The notes under the pieces were generated by a model, which ran no database searches, was not told the origin of the DNA, and saw only the letters and a program-made list of their open reading frames with translations. DNA of 64,000 bases from Oxytropis ochrocephala. Its lineage: Eukaryota > Streptophyta > Magnoliopsida > Fabales > Fabaceae. This document shows, one piece after another, positions 1-12,367 of the stretch (positions are counted from its first letter, which is position 1; every line of letters begins with the position of its first letter). The position numbers were made by a program, and so were the translations under genes. Location: positions 82,942,936-83,006,935 of the forward strand of contig CM037094.1 in the NCBI GenBank assembly GCA_020916435.1, written 5' to 3'.

Positions 1-1435
1 TAGTCCCTCATCCCGTGTGTTGAGGTGATCCATCCTCGTTTGCCTTTAGTGTCTTGGGTCCTGGTCTTGTATGAATTTTTGTGCTCCCTCGCCGGCGGTC
101 GACTTTCAACTCGCATGGGTTTTTCATTGCGTCATAAGTACGCTTCCTTTGACTTGGTCAGTTTTGACTTGCATGGGTTTCAGTTACACCATAAACATAA
201 CCCTGTGGGTCTTCATTCCTCCCTTGTATAAATAGGGGTTCCGCGTCGCTTTGGTTGCTCATGGCTTGGTTAAGACGTTATCGCATCCTCCTTTGAGTCT
301 TTTGAACAACCCCATCTGTCGCGGTGTGTGGGGGTTGTTGAGAGGCTCAAAGCGGGGGTTATTGATCTTTGCGAGCTCTGGCTCTTTTCCTCTTGCAGAT
401 GGCTTTACCTCTGAGTGTTGGAGTTGTTCAGAAGACTCAAGGAGCGATCGGCGGGGATATCTCGCCGGCCGTTCATGGAAGGTGACACCTCAGCTGCTCG
501 ATGCGGGGCCTCGTCATAATTGGCTGGCAATCCTCGAGTGGGCCTTGGTGCTGCTTCGGTGCAAGGGGGAGGTCACCCTCTATTCCTGCCGCCTGGGGCG
601 ATTCAGAACATTGGATGTAGCAATCAGGCCAGGAAGCTCGACAGGAGATATTTCGAAGTTCGGCGGTGCCTGCTAGAAAGTCGTCGTTACCAAGTGCACA
701 TTAGTAGTTCATTTTATAGTGATTTTGATTTCGTGCTATTGTAATGTAATGTAACGTCGTATTGAAAATAAACAGACTTAATTAGTACTGAAACCTTCCC
801 TTTTATTGTTGTTCCCTGCTTGTCCGACTTCCCTTTTCGTCTGCGACCGATTGCATCTTTCCTGTTTCTCCGACCTCTTTCCTAGCCGATAGCGTTGCGG
901 CTCATCCGACTTCTCTTTTGGCCGACGGCCTAATGACCGATATCTATTGATTGACGCGATGTGACGTGGCGTTTGATTGATTTGATTTTTGGCGGGAGGC
1001 GCCATCATAACGCTCTCGAGGCGCCACGCGTCCTTTAAGTGCTCCATTGGGGGCAAGACACGTGTCACGACCCTACCGCTTGGGATTTGCATCGCTTCGA
1101 GTCTCCACCGTTGATTTTATTGGTGGGTTTTTGGGCCGTTTGATCATCTTTACTTCCGAAGGGGTCTTACCTTCGTGTCTCTTCGTCTAATTTTTTTTTC
1201 CGTTTCACTTCCTCTCTACTCTCTGCTGCTGTCTTCCTCTCGCCTCTCTCTTCTCCTGTGCTCTTCTTGCGCCTTTCTCTACCTTCGTTGGTGTTTGTGG
1301 CTACCCAGATTTCTTTCTCAAGGTACGTGCTCCTCGCATTACCTTCTTATTTTCTGCTTTGGTGTGTATAATTTGCTGCCTTTTTTTGCCTCTCTTGGGT
1401 CGCATTTGCTGCGTTTGTTTCCTGCAAAAATAGGG
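1..1435 (+). other. Retroelement leader/LTR-like sequence, no intact gene
   Basis: This stretch holds no convincing protein gene; its short open frames overlap in different frames and resemble nothing I know. It does show transcription-type signals: a TATA box (TATAAATA, 227-234) and an AATAAA signal at 767-772. Together with the gypsy-type ORF that starts at 1635, this suggests an LTR and 5' leader of a decayed retroelement. No terminal repeat pair or primer-binding site was found, so the assignment is an inference. A short open frame at 1436-1678 (starts MVSIVEISSDSEGE, contains a CxxC-rich segment) precedes and overlaps the next ORF. Confidence 0.3.
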
Positions 1436-1634
1436 ATGGTTTCGATAGTTGAAATAAGTAGTGATAGTGAGGGTGAGGTGACCTCTAAATATAAGTGCCC
1501 TAATCCCAACTGTGTTGCTTCCCTTAAGTGTGGCTATTGTTCGATGCGCAACTGCCGTCGAGTGATAAAGGAAATAGGCGACCTTTATAACAGTGGTTCT
1601 ACTTACGATTCCGCAGACCGGCTGATTATCTATT

Positions 1635-2381
1635 ATGGCCGGAGACGAGAGTCCTGGCGGCGAACGATCTGGGAGTGAGGGGTTTTCCTGGGTAGATCAA
1701 GAGGTGCCTGATTCGTACTCAGAGCTTCACACCGAGGCCTCCCTTGTTGGTATTCGGCAGATACTATGTCACCCTTCGGATGAGGGATTGGCTACAGCTA
1801 GTTCGGTTTCCTTGGAGGAAGCTGTTTCAGATAAGTGCATTCCGGGGGATGACGTGTATACCTATGCTTACCAGACCTGGTTTGAACATTTGGGGGTTCG
1901 GCTGCCTTTCCCCCATTTCTACTGCCAGGTGTTGAAGATGCTCCATGTGGCTCCAACGCAGCTTCATCCCAACGGGTGGGCCCATATGAGGGCCTTCGAG
2001 ATCCTTTGCGAATGCCTTGGGGAGGAAGTCTCGGCTTGCAAGTTTTTGTATTTCTTCCGCTCGTCGGCGAAGGGTCCGATGAGGTGGGTGTCTCTATGCA
2101 ACCATCAGCGCCGCCCTTTTATGGCTTTGTACAAAAGTAGCTATAAGTACTTTAAGCATTACTGGTTCCGTTTGTCTCCTGGGCCGACGTGCCCCTTACT
2201 GCTGATTGACGAGGCTGGTGACAAACAATTTCCTTTGAGTTGGACGAGGCACCCTAGGGATAAGTTTTCTGTTGAGAGAAGGGCGCTGAGTTCGGTTGAA
2301 AAGGCAGCGGTGGATCGGTTGGATGGTTGGGTTAAGTCCTCGGGTATCTTTGAAGTCTTCCGCTTTGTTGGGTCTAGTTGA
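1635..2381 (+). pseudogene. Gypsy-type plant 'transposase' (PF04195-like) ORF, remnant
   Basis: An open frame of 248 residues. Its middle (about residues 90-145) contains a run typical of the plant-specific putative gypsy-type transposon domain: an aromatic-rich FPHFYCQVLKML segment, then APTQLHPNGWAHMRAFEILC, then FLYFF. Proteins of this family are retroelement-encoded and often annotated as transposase or gag-like; their biochemical role is not established. The frame stops at 2381 with no recognisable protease, reverse transcriptase or integrase downstream, and a MITE is inserted 45 bp beyond the stop. An overlapping upstream frame (1436-1678) may be the same protein broken by a frameshift. 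I regard it as a decayed element fragment, not a host gene. Confidence 0.6.
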
Positions 2382-2423
2382 TTGATGCCGAGTCGTTGGG
2401 TCAGTGACTAAGTTAATATACTT

Positions 2424-3252
2424 TAAGGGTGTGTTTGTTTGGGGTGAAAGAGGGAAGAAAGAGTGTTGTTGACATGTTTGGTTAAGGAGAGAAATAAGAA
2501 AGAGAGTGAGAGGAAATATTAATTTAGTGTTTTTTGTTTTCTCTCCAAAAGTGGAGAGAAACTGAGAAGAAATGGGTCTTAAATTTGACATTTACTATTT
2601 TACCCTTATCTTAAAATATTTTTTTTTGTTAAGCAAATGTTAGTGGGGGTGGAGAAATGTTAGTTTCCGGGGTTTGAACCCTAGACCTCCTGCTTGCAAA
2701 TTGCAACTTTTTCATCTTAATTATTTTCATCCTTTGTAACTTACACTTTAGGATGAAACACTTTATAAATTTAAATTAAATAGTTAAAATAAGTATGTAA
2801 CTAATTAAGTTAAATGATTAAAATAATTATTTAACTAAGTAAAATAAATACTTAGCTAATTTAATGAAACAATTAAATATATACTAAGTCGATTAAATTT
2901 AAAAAAATTAAATCAAACACATAGGAGTGTTTTTGTCTATGATTAAAACATTTATTTAACTAGTTAAAATAAATATTTAGTTAATTTAATTAAACAATTA
3001 AAAAAAATACTAAGTCAATTAAATTGAAAAATTAAATCAAACACATAGGAGTATTTTTATCCTTTTAAAATTAGTATACTTTCTCTCTTCTATCTTTCGC
3101 TCCAACCAAACATGAGAGACAACTCTATCTTCCATATTTCTTTCCTCTTTTCCTTAAACCAAACACCCTTCTAATCTACTCTAATTCTCTCCTCTTTATC
3201 TCTTCCCTCTTTCTCTCTCCCCTCTTTCGCTCCTCATCCAAACACACCCTAA
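2424..3252. mobile_element. PIF/Harbinger-like (Tourist) MITE with TAA target duplication
   Basis: The element spans 2427-3249 (823 bp) and is flanked by TAA at 2424-2426 and 3250-3252. Its ends are inverted repeats starting GGGTGTGTTTG, followed by an imperfect purine-rich arm (GGGGTGAAAGAGGGAAGAAAGAG at the left). A 3-bp TWA duplication with such ends is typical of PIF/Harbinger non-autonomous elements. The interior is AT-rich with no coding potential and contains two copies of a unit of about 125 bp (see the repeat at 2818-3060). Confidence 0.75.
2818..3060. repeat. Two-copy tandem repeat inside the MITE, period about 125 bp
   Basis: The motif AAATCAAACACATAGGAGT ends one unit near 2928 and recurs near 3052; the upstream TACTAAGTC motif recurs at 2883 and 3009. 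The two units differ by a few substitutions and small indels. Confidence 0.7.
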
Positions 3253-4499
3253 ATGTTTTTTTAAGCAAATATACCATAAATGTTAGAGACTAAAATTATT
3301 TTTTTTGTGAAATTTCATGAACCAAATTGGCCAATAACTCTTAATTAATCCCATGATAAAAAATTTCAATAGTTTGTGGGGATTATGTTTTTGATGTTCT
3401 TAAATCTAAGACATATATGCGGCTTGAAATGCCGCTTGATATTGGGGGGAAAGATTTTTTGGTCAATTGGTTCCAATTTTTTTGGCCAATTGGCCTTTTT
3501 TTTTCTCACTTAGGTTTTTTTTTTCCTTTTTTTTTTACTTTTTTTGTCACGATCTCATTAGTGTGCAGTTTCAATCGGCTTTATCGATGACTAATCTACA
3601 CCGGGGAAGTTAGCTGGTCACGATTACTCGGTTTTGTCGGCGTGTGTGGTTATATCCTCCCAACATAGTTTTGCCGATGACTAATCTACATTTTTTTAAA
3701 TTTTTTTTATATTTTAAAGTGGGATGCTAAATAGTGTGTTTTACTGTACTTGATGGAGACAAAATTATTTTGTAACAAAACGCGTAACGTGAAATGTTAG
3801 ACATTGTGTTTTGGGTTACTTTAGTATTCAAAATTTTTTTAACTATTCAAATACTTCGTTCCTCAATAATCTATTTGATGGAAAAACAATTTCATGGCAA
3901 AATACATAAAGTGTGATTTTAAGCAGTGTGTTTTGGGGTACTTTAGAATCTTGAAAAAATATTACATGTCCAAATTGGTATTTTCTTCTTTATTTAGATA
4001 ATTTAGCGTCAAGAAGTATTAGAAAAGATAATTAATTCCTTGTGAAATCACCATGATTGAAATTGAATGTTTTTGAACTTCAAATTCAAGATTTTGGTTC
4101 GGGAAGTGATTTTTTTAGATAAAGCACTTTTTTGAGCTCAATTTTAGTTCCATTTAATTCCTCGTGAAATTTTATTCAAGTTAGAGTGTAGTTTCATTCA
4201 ATATGTTTGCATATCGTATTGAATTATTCGAAAAAAAAAAATTAAAGTGTTATTGGTGTTTTGAAAGACGTTAATAATCTAAAAATATGATTTTTTTTTC
4301 ACATTTTTATATGTTGTTGTAAGTTTGTAACTCTTACACTTTTCTGTTTCTTGCTTTTTAACCTTTTTTCTTTCTTTCGAATTTTTATCATTTTTCCCTG
4401 CACTTTTGAACGGAGAGTAATCAAATCCCTTCTCCTGTATTTTGTTTTATTTTTAAAAAAATAAGAATATTTGTTGTCGTTATTTTACGGATAGGATTT
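3253..4499. other. Intergenic AT-rich DNA upstream of the SDIR1-like gene
   Basis: No gene, RNA or element boundary was recognised. The stretch has long T-runs and a short GC-richer patch (3550-3690) in which the phrase CGATGACTAATCTACA occurs twice (about 3583 and 3664). Confidence 0.5.
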
Positions 4500-4681
4500 C
4501 CAGTTCATATTCGCAGCGAGTGAATGCACCGACACCGCGTCCCACCGCATCACACACACCACGCCAACAACGTACAAAGAAAGTAACAGATTAACACCTG
4601 TGACACTTGCTACACAACTCTACAAACTCCTCCTTTACTCTAAACCACACTCCATTTCCCCTCCCTATTGATTCCTCACCT

Positions 4682-5013
4682 GTAAGTATTCTTAACGCCC
4701 TCTCTCTTTTTTCCCCTCCCTATTGATGATCCTGTTTTGCCTATCTCTGTTAATTGAAAATGGTACATTAACATTCCAGGTTGAGAATTTGCCTGTAGGC
4801 TGTGATTGATCAATGATATTTCAAGTTTTGTACCTTTAGCAATTCACGTATGGAATTCTGTTTGTAATGCTTTGTTTGTTCCTTCAATGGATATGTGTTT
4901 AACCATTCTTTCATAATCAGTTCACAAACTTGGGATTCTTTAAAACATCAATCGCCAAAATTGTCTTGGTTAGTGCAACTTGGTGTAATAATTTAATGGC
5001 ACAATGCTTGCAG
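4682..5013 (+). other. Probable 5'UTR intron of the SDIR1-like gene
   Basis: A GTAAGT donor at 4682 follows a pyrimidine-rich leader, and a TTGCAG acceptor ends at 5013, 45 bp before the ATG at 5059. There is no coding potential inside. This is inferred from splice motifs only. Confidence 0.5.
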
Positions 5014-5058
5014 GTTGTGTTGTCGTGAATTGTAAGTTGAAGGAGTTCCTTTGCAGTC

Positions 5059-7389
5059 ATGAGTTTTGTTTTTCGAGGGAGTAGGGGCGATATCGAAAGC
5101 GGATTTTCAGAATATGATCCTGAAAGAACCTCAATGGTATGCTTACTTCATTGTTATTTGTTGTGTGGATGTTGGTCTTTTGCTAGCTTTTCTCATCTAG
5201 CTCAGATTGTACATAATTATTCTGCAACTCTTATGTGCTCTATTTACCTTTTTTTTTTCCATCAGCGGGTTCATCCATCTCGGCCAGTTAATAGCAATTC
5301 TCTAGCTTTTCTTATTACAGGTAAGTTTAATACTACTGTGTCTAAAGCTTTGCTGCATCATATGGGTAGAGTCTTAATCTGTATTACTCTTACATGTTTG
5401 GCAGTTATATTGATATTCATGTTATTAAACTCCCCTCAAATGTTACATTATTTTCTGGTAAGTAGTTGCTTATAATTTGATGTATGTATGCTACTACTTT
5501 TTGTGTTACTTCTCTTATTCGTTAAATTAAAAAAGTAATTGTTGACCCATTCACTCCCAGCTCTGGATAGTACTGGCTATTTTTGTGATGGCCACTAGTC
5601 TGAGGATGTATGCAACTTGTCAACAGCTTCAAGCACAGGCTAGGGCTCATGCTGCTGCAGCCTCTAGGTTACTTGGCCATACTGAATTACGTTTTCACAT
5701 GCCACCGTCGATTGCAATTGCAACTAGAGGAAGATTGCAAGGGCTTAGACTTCAACTTGCACTTCTTGACCAAGAATTTGATGAGCTAGGTATTATGCGT
5801 TTGTGTTGCACTTTTGGACGTGTATTTTACTATCTTCCTTGAAGTAGAAAATGTCTGAAATGGATTCCAAAAGCAGATGAAGGCTTATATAGCTTTATTT
5901 TTGTTCATATATGTATACTGAATTGCTTTTTCCTTCATTTTGTGGCAGATTATGACACTCTGAGAGCTCTGGACTCTGGTACTACTTCTAGTACTCCTTC
6001 AATGACCGAGGAAGAGATAAATGCCTTGCCTGTTCACACATATAAAGTTCCAGGCACAACAAAGTAAGTTGTGACTAGTGATAATCTCTTCAAATTTTCT
6101 CTCTTTTAGATAAAAGAGGCTCAACCCTAAAAATAACAATAACACGTGAATCAAATCGAAATTCCCAACAAATCAGCAGCTACTCGATGCTTAACCTGAC
6201 AGGGAGAGTGCTCATAAATCATAAAATCACTCTCAACCTTGCAAGCCATATTAGCCCAACCATCAACAACCATATTTGCCGGTAACCAATGAATCAGAAA
6301 AATGGTTCGCTGAATCATGAAGGACCAATTGGCGTGCCTTGTTTACTAGTTGACCATTTGTGAAAAAGCTGTGTTTTTATGGCATTGCTTAGGAAACAAT
6401 AATTAATAATAGCTTATTGAAAAAAATGTTCCCAGTGGTCTTTATTTTTAAGGTTTTTATAGTAGGTTGCATGGTTATCGGTTAGCTTTCCCCTTTTTGT
6501 GTGTCTGCATTTTGTCAAGAATTGTTAAACCATGATAAATAAGTTGACACTTGTTTATATCAACAGAGATGGCTCAGCCGGTTTGGCATCCTCTTCTTCA
6601 GGTGCAGCTGAGGTAAATATCTCTGTTACCTCAATTCTACTTTCAAGTTATTTGGTCTCACTAAGTTGTTTGAGTTATGTAAGAGTTTCTTAGTAATAAT
6701 GATGATAGTGCATCTTGCTTTTAGTTTTGGTTGTTAGCTTCATGCACTACCGGTGGCCTGTGTTATGTTTCGTCCGATATTAATACTTTAGGCAGTCCCC
6801 TGGCATATCTAAATCATCTGATAATTAGCCATGAATATGATGTGATGTCTCTTCTTTGACATGGTTTTGAAAAACCGAATTGCTTCTCAGTATAAGATTC
6901 TTAATGCATTTTGGTAATGGGATCTTCCCCCACTCAAAGGCCCCCATACTTTTCTGTTTTCCTGGAATGAGAATAATTTTTAACTTATTTTTCCATCAGA
7001 TTAAACAAGACTCCAAAGGAACAGAGGGGAGTGTCAAAAGTCCAGAAGATGAGCTGACATGTACTATATGCTTGGACCAAGTTAAAAGGGGGGAAGTTGT
7101 GCGTAGCTTGCCATGCTTGCATCAGGTTTACTGCTGCCTATTTTTTGCCATGCTTGAACTCATTCCTCCTTAACTCTTAACATTTTAATGTTACTCAAAC
7201 CTGCAAGTGATGGTTATGTTACTTTGACGTAAATGACCAATTTACTTATTTCTTTTCACCCAGTTTCATGCCAACTGCATCGATCCATGGCTCCGGGAAC
7301 AAGGAACATGTCCTGTTTGCAAATTTAGGATGGGGTCAGGAAGGCAGGGAAACAGGGAGAGTGAATCCGATGGTTCAGATACTGTGTAG
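5059..7389 (+). CDS. SDIR1: RING-H2 E3 ubiquitin ligase, SDIR1 homologue
   Basis: Eight coding exons with GT-AG borders: 5059-5136, 5266-5320, 5405-5457, 5561-5789, 5949-6063, 6567-6612, 7000-7125 and 7264-7389. They join in frame to 275 residues, close to the 273 of Arabidopsis SDIR1. The start MSFVFRGSRGD matches the family. Two hydrophobic segments (about residues 39-52 and 58-73) anchor it in a membrane. The conserved block RGRLQGLRLQLALLD follows. A C-terminal C3H2C3 RING-H2 has zinc ligands C213, C216, C231, H233, H236, C239, C250 and C253. In Arabidopsis the family ubiquitinates SDIRIP1 and promotes abscisic-acid, drought and salt responses from the ER membrane. A 5'UTR intron is likely (donor after 4681, acceptor at 5011-5013). 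All splice sites and the frame are intact, so the gene is probably functional. Confidence 0.93.
6105..6345 (-). mobile_element. LINE RNase H C-terminal remnant in an SDIR1 intron
   Basis: Read on the minus strand, the segment encodes PANMVVDGWANMACKVESDF and ends at a stop at 6151-6153. This is the end of the RNase H (RVT_3-type) domain of plant L1-like LINEs. It is a 5'-truncated scrap lying antisense in intron 5 of the RING ligase gene (6064-6566). Confidence 0.65.
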
Positions 7390-7469
7390 CATTATTCAGA
7401 TATGGCTGTAAAATGTGCAACGTCTTGAACATGTATGTATATATTATTCGGTAGTGGCATCCCTTGGCA

Positions 7470-7471
<2 letters not shown>

Positions 7472-7533
<62 letters not shown>
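7472..7533. repeat. (AT)n microsatellite in the 3' flank of SDIR1
   Basis: About 30 uninterrupted AT dinucleotides start some 83 bp after the stop codon, so they probably fall in the 3'UTR. Confidence 0.95.
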
Positions 7534-7538
<5 letters not shown>

Positions 7539-8510
7539 ATGTAATTATGTAATCTATTTTTAATCACTTAAAGTAATGCAAGTATATAATCTTTGTATCC
7601 AGACAATTTTTTTTGCATGTTCCGTGAAATGTTTACCACTTCATATATAGCATCAAGTGGGCGGTGATATAAGAGTGTGATACATACTATAGTAGAGTAA
7701 CATTTTTCTTTACAGGAGCACTTACAGCTCATCTCTATCCTCAAACAGGATTTCTGCTGTCATAAATTTACAAGCTTTATTTGTCTTAGCAATTCCTTGA
7801 TATAATATAACTATGTATAGGATAGCATTAAATTAAATTTAAGTTGCACTGATTTTTTCTGGTCAGAAGCTAGCTGTATTGATTTATGTAATGTATTCCT
7901 GGCTTGACCTGTGTATGTTATATGTAGATGTTCTTTAGAGTTGAAACTTCTGTAACAAAATTTAAATAAGATTTGAATAGATTATATACTACGAGTCTAT
8001 GACTCACTTATGCCATTGTGTTAGTTGTGACTATACAATACAACTATACAATGCGTAAATACTTGGTATCTTACAAAGTCTCCAAAATGTCTTTCACTTG
8101 CCTTTTGCTTTGCGTCCGAAATAAGGCCAATTTCTGTCACTAGCTGACCCACTCACTGTGACAAAATGAATTCTCTTGCATATCAGCTTCGCTGCAAGGC
8201 TTGTGTTGTGATCCTCACTGTCACAGCAACTCATGCACGCCTCCAAACCAACTCCAATATCATGCCAAGTGGATCCGTGAAAAAAGTTTAACAGTTTATA
8301 GATCTTGTGAATCCGTTAAGCTGATATAACTTCAGAGTAGTTCTAGGATGTCTAATTGGGTTTGTCCGCTAGTCAAGACATAACTGACAACTAAAAAAAT
8401 ATTAATAGTTTTTTTTCCCTTAACTTTTTGATATAAAAAAGCTTTTTAAATTAAGATCAATGCATGATTCCAAAATACCAATTAGTGGTTTAGTCGTTTA
8501 GTTGGTATTT
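7534..8510. other. Intergenic DNA, nothing recognised
   Basis: AT-rich sequence between the SDIR1-like gene and a LINE remnant, with no open frame or repeat border that I can support. Confidence 0.5.
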
Positions 8511-8514
8511 CTAA

Positions 8515-8895
8515 CATTCTGCATGCGGAGTTCATGGCATTATTGTGTGGTCTAGCTCCTTGTTGGGATAAAGGTTTTCGTAAAGTTAAATGTTATTCAG
8601 ATTTTTTGGAAGTTTGATAGAGGATGCAAACATTTCTTGTCACAAGTTTGGAAATGAGATTGTTTTTGTTAGGGACTACTTAATGAAAGAGTGGGACGTG
8701 CAAATTCATCATTCCTATCGGGAGGCTAATTTTTGTAGTGACCGGTTCACCAACTTTGAGACATGGAATATCTCTCCCTTTATGTTGTGGCACTCAGCTC
8801 CTGTTGAGCTTAGTTCTTTATTGTTTGGTGATGCTATAAGAACCTTTTTTTGTGAGACCTTTGTTTTTTTCCCCTTCTTTTGTAACTAAGATTTC
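8515..8895 (+). mobile_element. LINE RNase H fragment
   Basis: Two consecutive frames carry a decayed RNase H domain. The first, about 8524-8600, reads HAEFMALLCGLAPCWDKGFR and then KVKCYSD. The second, 8590-8889, contains EWDVQIHHSYREANFCSDRF, the usual C-terminal half of the RVT_3 domain of plant L1 LINEs. A one-base frame change between them and the missing upstream reverse transcriptase show a 5'-truncated dead copy. Confidence 0.7.
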
Positions 8896-9054
8896 CGGCC
8901 TTCCTTGTTTTGTGCCTGGGCTATCAATAGTCAATAATGTAATCTTTGTAATCTTACTATATATCTTAGTGATTAAGCTTGTGATAGAAACCTTACTAGC
9001 ATGATAATCCAATCTCTCTGCCTAACAACATTTCCTTTGTCTTCCCCGCTAGAA

Positions 9055-9245
9055 AAAAAGGTGGATCAAATGTCTTTCTCCTTCTTGGCTCTTACTTTCT
9101 TACTGTATAAGTTGTGAAAGCTACCAACCAGACACACCGAATTGAGGCTTTCATGAAAAGGAGATAACTAATTTAACTTGAGCTAAAATGTTTTTTTGAG
9201 TGTAGCAATCTGAGATTAGATATGCCTTGGTCAGCAAGTCTTAAT
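9055..9245. repeat. Laccase upstream flank, duplicated at 12800-13035
   Basis: This segment and 12800-13035 share a series of blocks in the same order: AAAATGTC(T/C)TTCTCC, then GCCTTTCATGAAAAG, then TCTGAGAT and GGCAAGTCTTA-like ends. Identity is patchy, so the duplication is old. The two copies bracket the laccase gene. Confidence 0.5.
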
Positions 9246-9562
9246 GCTCTTTTGTTGTTACTGTTTGGCCATGTTGGATTGGATGTACATGGAAAAGAAA
9301 GAAAGATGTAATTAGGGAGTAAAGATCAGTCCACGTAACTGAGACACAAGCAGTAAAATTAACGTTGGTGACACTCAACTTAATAAGATCAATGGGACCA
9401 TACAAAGTAGGTAAAAGTTAATACTCTTCCTCTGTGTCCTACTTTGTATGAAACAAATATGGACATACTACCAAACATTACTCTCTAATAATCCGTATAT
9501 AAGCTAGTTCCCTCATGCAGCTCTTTGCAACTTTCTTCTTATCATCAATATTCACTCACACA

Positions 9563-12367
9563 ATGTTGATGCATAACACTGTTCATTCATCACCTGCACT
9601 CTTTGGTGCTTTTCTCTTTGCCACCAGCTTCCTCTGGTCATTCCCTGAATTTGTTCTCGCTACTTCACCGCATGGAAGCGTTACAAGGCACTACAACTTC
9701 GATGTACGCTTTATATATTATTTAACTAAACTGTTAGTTTTTTTTTTTTTTACGCTTAGACGGAATGACAAATAAACACAAACTATATTAACTTTTTTAT
9801 TACTTGTGCAGATAAGGCTGACAAACTTTACAAGGTTGTGCCACACAAAAAGCATAGTAACTGTGAACGGTAAGTTTCCCGGACCTCGCGTTATTGCAAG
9901 AGAAGGGGACAGAATATTGGTTAAGGTTGTTAATCATGTTCCAAACAATATCAGCATGCACTGGTATGAACTTAATTTCCTTAACTGTTAATTTTCCGAT
10001 GATTATGCTTAGCCCCTAAGTACAAGCCTATATAAAGTATAATTGATGAAGAGTGTTAACAACGCTTTCTTCGACACTCTTCTACCAACACTCACTCTAT
10101 GATTAGCTGAAACTCATGTAGGTCCCACTAAGTTAATGAGTTGCATTTCCAAAATGGTGGATCCCAGATCAATTGCAACTAATCATATAGTGAGTATTGA
10201 AGGCATAATGGTAAAAAAAAAAAAAGTGTTGTCCATGCATGAGATGGATAGTATTGTGTTGCTAGTAACTAATTAACATACCATTATTATGTTGACAATA
10301 TAATGAATGGTGAATGACAACAAAAACAGGCATGGAGTGAGACAAGTTCAAAGTGGATGGTCAGATGGCCCATCTTACATAACTCAATGCCCCATTCAAA
10401 CAGGCCAAAGTTATGTATACAACTTCACCATTGTTGGTCAAAGGGGAACTCTCTTCTGGCATGCTCATTTTTCATGGTTAAGAGCCACTGTGTATGGACC
10501 TCTCATCCTCCTTCCAAGGCACAACGAATCTTATCCTTTTAAGAAACCTTACAAGGAAGTCCCCATCCTCTTTGGTACATGCCACAATCATCAACATTTC
10601 ATAAACTTAATAATAATATTTATAATTTTCTTCTATTAATTTTATTTCTATTTTTTAGAGTTTTACAAGTAAAGTTAAAAATTGTGATCTTAGCTTTGAT
10701 GGTTGTGGATAGGTGAGTGGTGGAATGCAGATCCAGAGGCTGTTATTGCACAAGCCCTTCAGACAGGAGGTGGCCCAAATGTTTCTGATGCATACACAAT
10801 TAACGGACTTCCTGGACCCCTCTACAATTGCTCCAATAAAGGTAAGACACACATCTTATTGAATTGAAGCTACTTTTATTATTACTTCAACAAATTCACA
10901 TGAATATGATTTTATTTAACTAATGAATAATTAATCAACTAGAGGTTGAAGAGAAGCTATCTTGTTAAAATCCTCTAGTGAATTTATTAATTGATTATGA
11001 TGGACAGACACATACAAATTAAAGGTGAAACCAGGAAAGACATATCTACTACGTTTGATCAACGCTGCACTCAACGACGAACTCTTCTTCAGCATAGCAA
11101 ACCACACACTAGTCATTGTTGAAGCTGATGCTGTATATGTTAAACCTTTCAAATCAGACATTATTGTAATTGCACCAGGACAAACCACAAACGTTTTATT
11201 AAAAACAAAACCTTATTATCCAAATACCACATTCTTCATGCTAGCTAGGCCATATTTCACAGGAACGGGAACCTTTGATAATTCCACAGTAGCTGGCATT
11301 CTAGAATACACAAAACCACATAGTACCTTTGTTCCTAATTCCTCAAAACTTCCCATTCTGAAACCTTTCGTTACCAGCCATCAACGACACTTCATTCGTT
11401 TGCAATTTCAGTAGCAAATTTCGCAGTTTAGATAGTTCTAAATACCCTGCAAATGTGCCTCAAAGTGTTGACAAGAGCTTTTTCTTCACAGTAGGCCTTG
11501 GAACAAGTCCATGTCTAAAAACCAAACGTGTCAAGGACCAAATAACAGTTCAAAATTTGCAGCTTCAATGAACAACATATCGTTTGCTCTACCATCCATA
11601 GCACTTCTCCAACAACACTTTTATGGGAAGGCTAATAATGGTATTTATACAACAGATTTTCCAGTTGTACCCCTCAATCCATTTAACTACACAGGACTCC
11701 ACCAAATAACACTAGGGTCACTAATGGAACCAAAACAGTGGTTATACCATTTAATACTAGAGTGCAATTGATATTGCAGGATACAAGTATTTTAGGAGCT
11801 GAGAGCCATCCTTTGCATCTTCATGGATTCAATTTCTATGTTGTGGGTCAAGGTTTTGGGAACTTCAATCCTAATACAGACCCTAAAAACTTCAATCTTA
11901 TTGATCCAGTTGAAAGAAACACTGTTGCTGTTCCCTCTGGTGGTTGGGTTGCTATACGGTTCCTTGCTGACAACCCAGGTGATTATTGACACTCAATAGA
12001 CTAGAATTAGATCATTAGTTATTGATGAGCTTAAAAGCTGCATTTTTCTTATATATGGGATCAGACGGAGCATCACATATTATGTTTGATTTATTTAAAG
12101 CATAACATAAACTCATATTTTTGGTTTATACTTGCACATCATCCATTGTTACTAGTTCATTTTATTTTATCTTGGTGATTTGTATACTATTTTTTGTTAA
12201 GTTTGATGGATATATATATGACTATGGTTGAAACAGGTGTTTGGCTTATGCACTGCCACTTTGATGTTCACCTCAGTTGGGGATTGAGAATGGCTTGGAT
12301 TGTTGAGGATGGAAAGCTCCCTAATCAGAAGTTGCCTCCTCCACCACATGATCTCCCTAAGTGTTGA
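9563..12367 (+). pseudogene. Laccase (multicopper oxidase), frameshifted in exon 5
   Basis: Six exons: 9563-9703, 9812-9963, 10330-10574, 10713-10841, 11008-11978 and 12237-12367. Plant laccases are secreted blue-copper oxidases that couple one-electron oxidation of phenolics such as monolignols to reduction of oxygen to water in the cell wall. The start is a signal-peptide-like segment (an alternative ATG lies at 9515). All four copper motifs are present: HWHG across exons 2/3, WHAH in exon 3, HPLHLHG late in exon 5 and HCHFDVH in exon 6. Exon 5 needs three single-base corrections: an extra T near 11366-11368, a missing A in the run at 11517-11521, and a missing base near 11695. With these the length would be about 589 residues, normal for the family. 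As written, the frame ends at 11414. Apart from the three indels each local frame is open, so decay is recent or the indels are assembly errors. Confidence 0.85.

Noticed and set aside
1175..1435. Hydrophobic leader upstream of MVSIVEISS as a signal peptide
   Set aside because: The CT-rich DNA gives a Leu/Ser run in this frame; more likely an untranslated leader.
7325..7567. 80-residue minus-strand frame with a Tyr/Ile run
   Set aside because: Produced by the (AT)n repeat in the SDIR1 3' flank.
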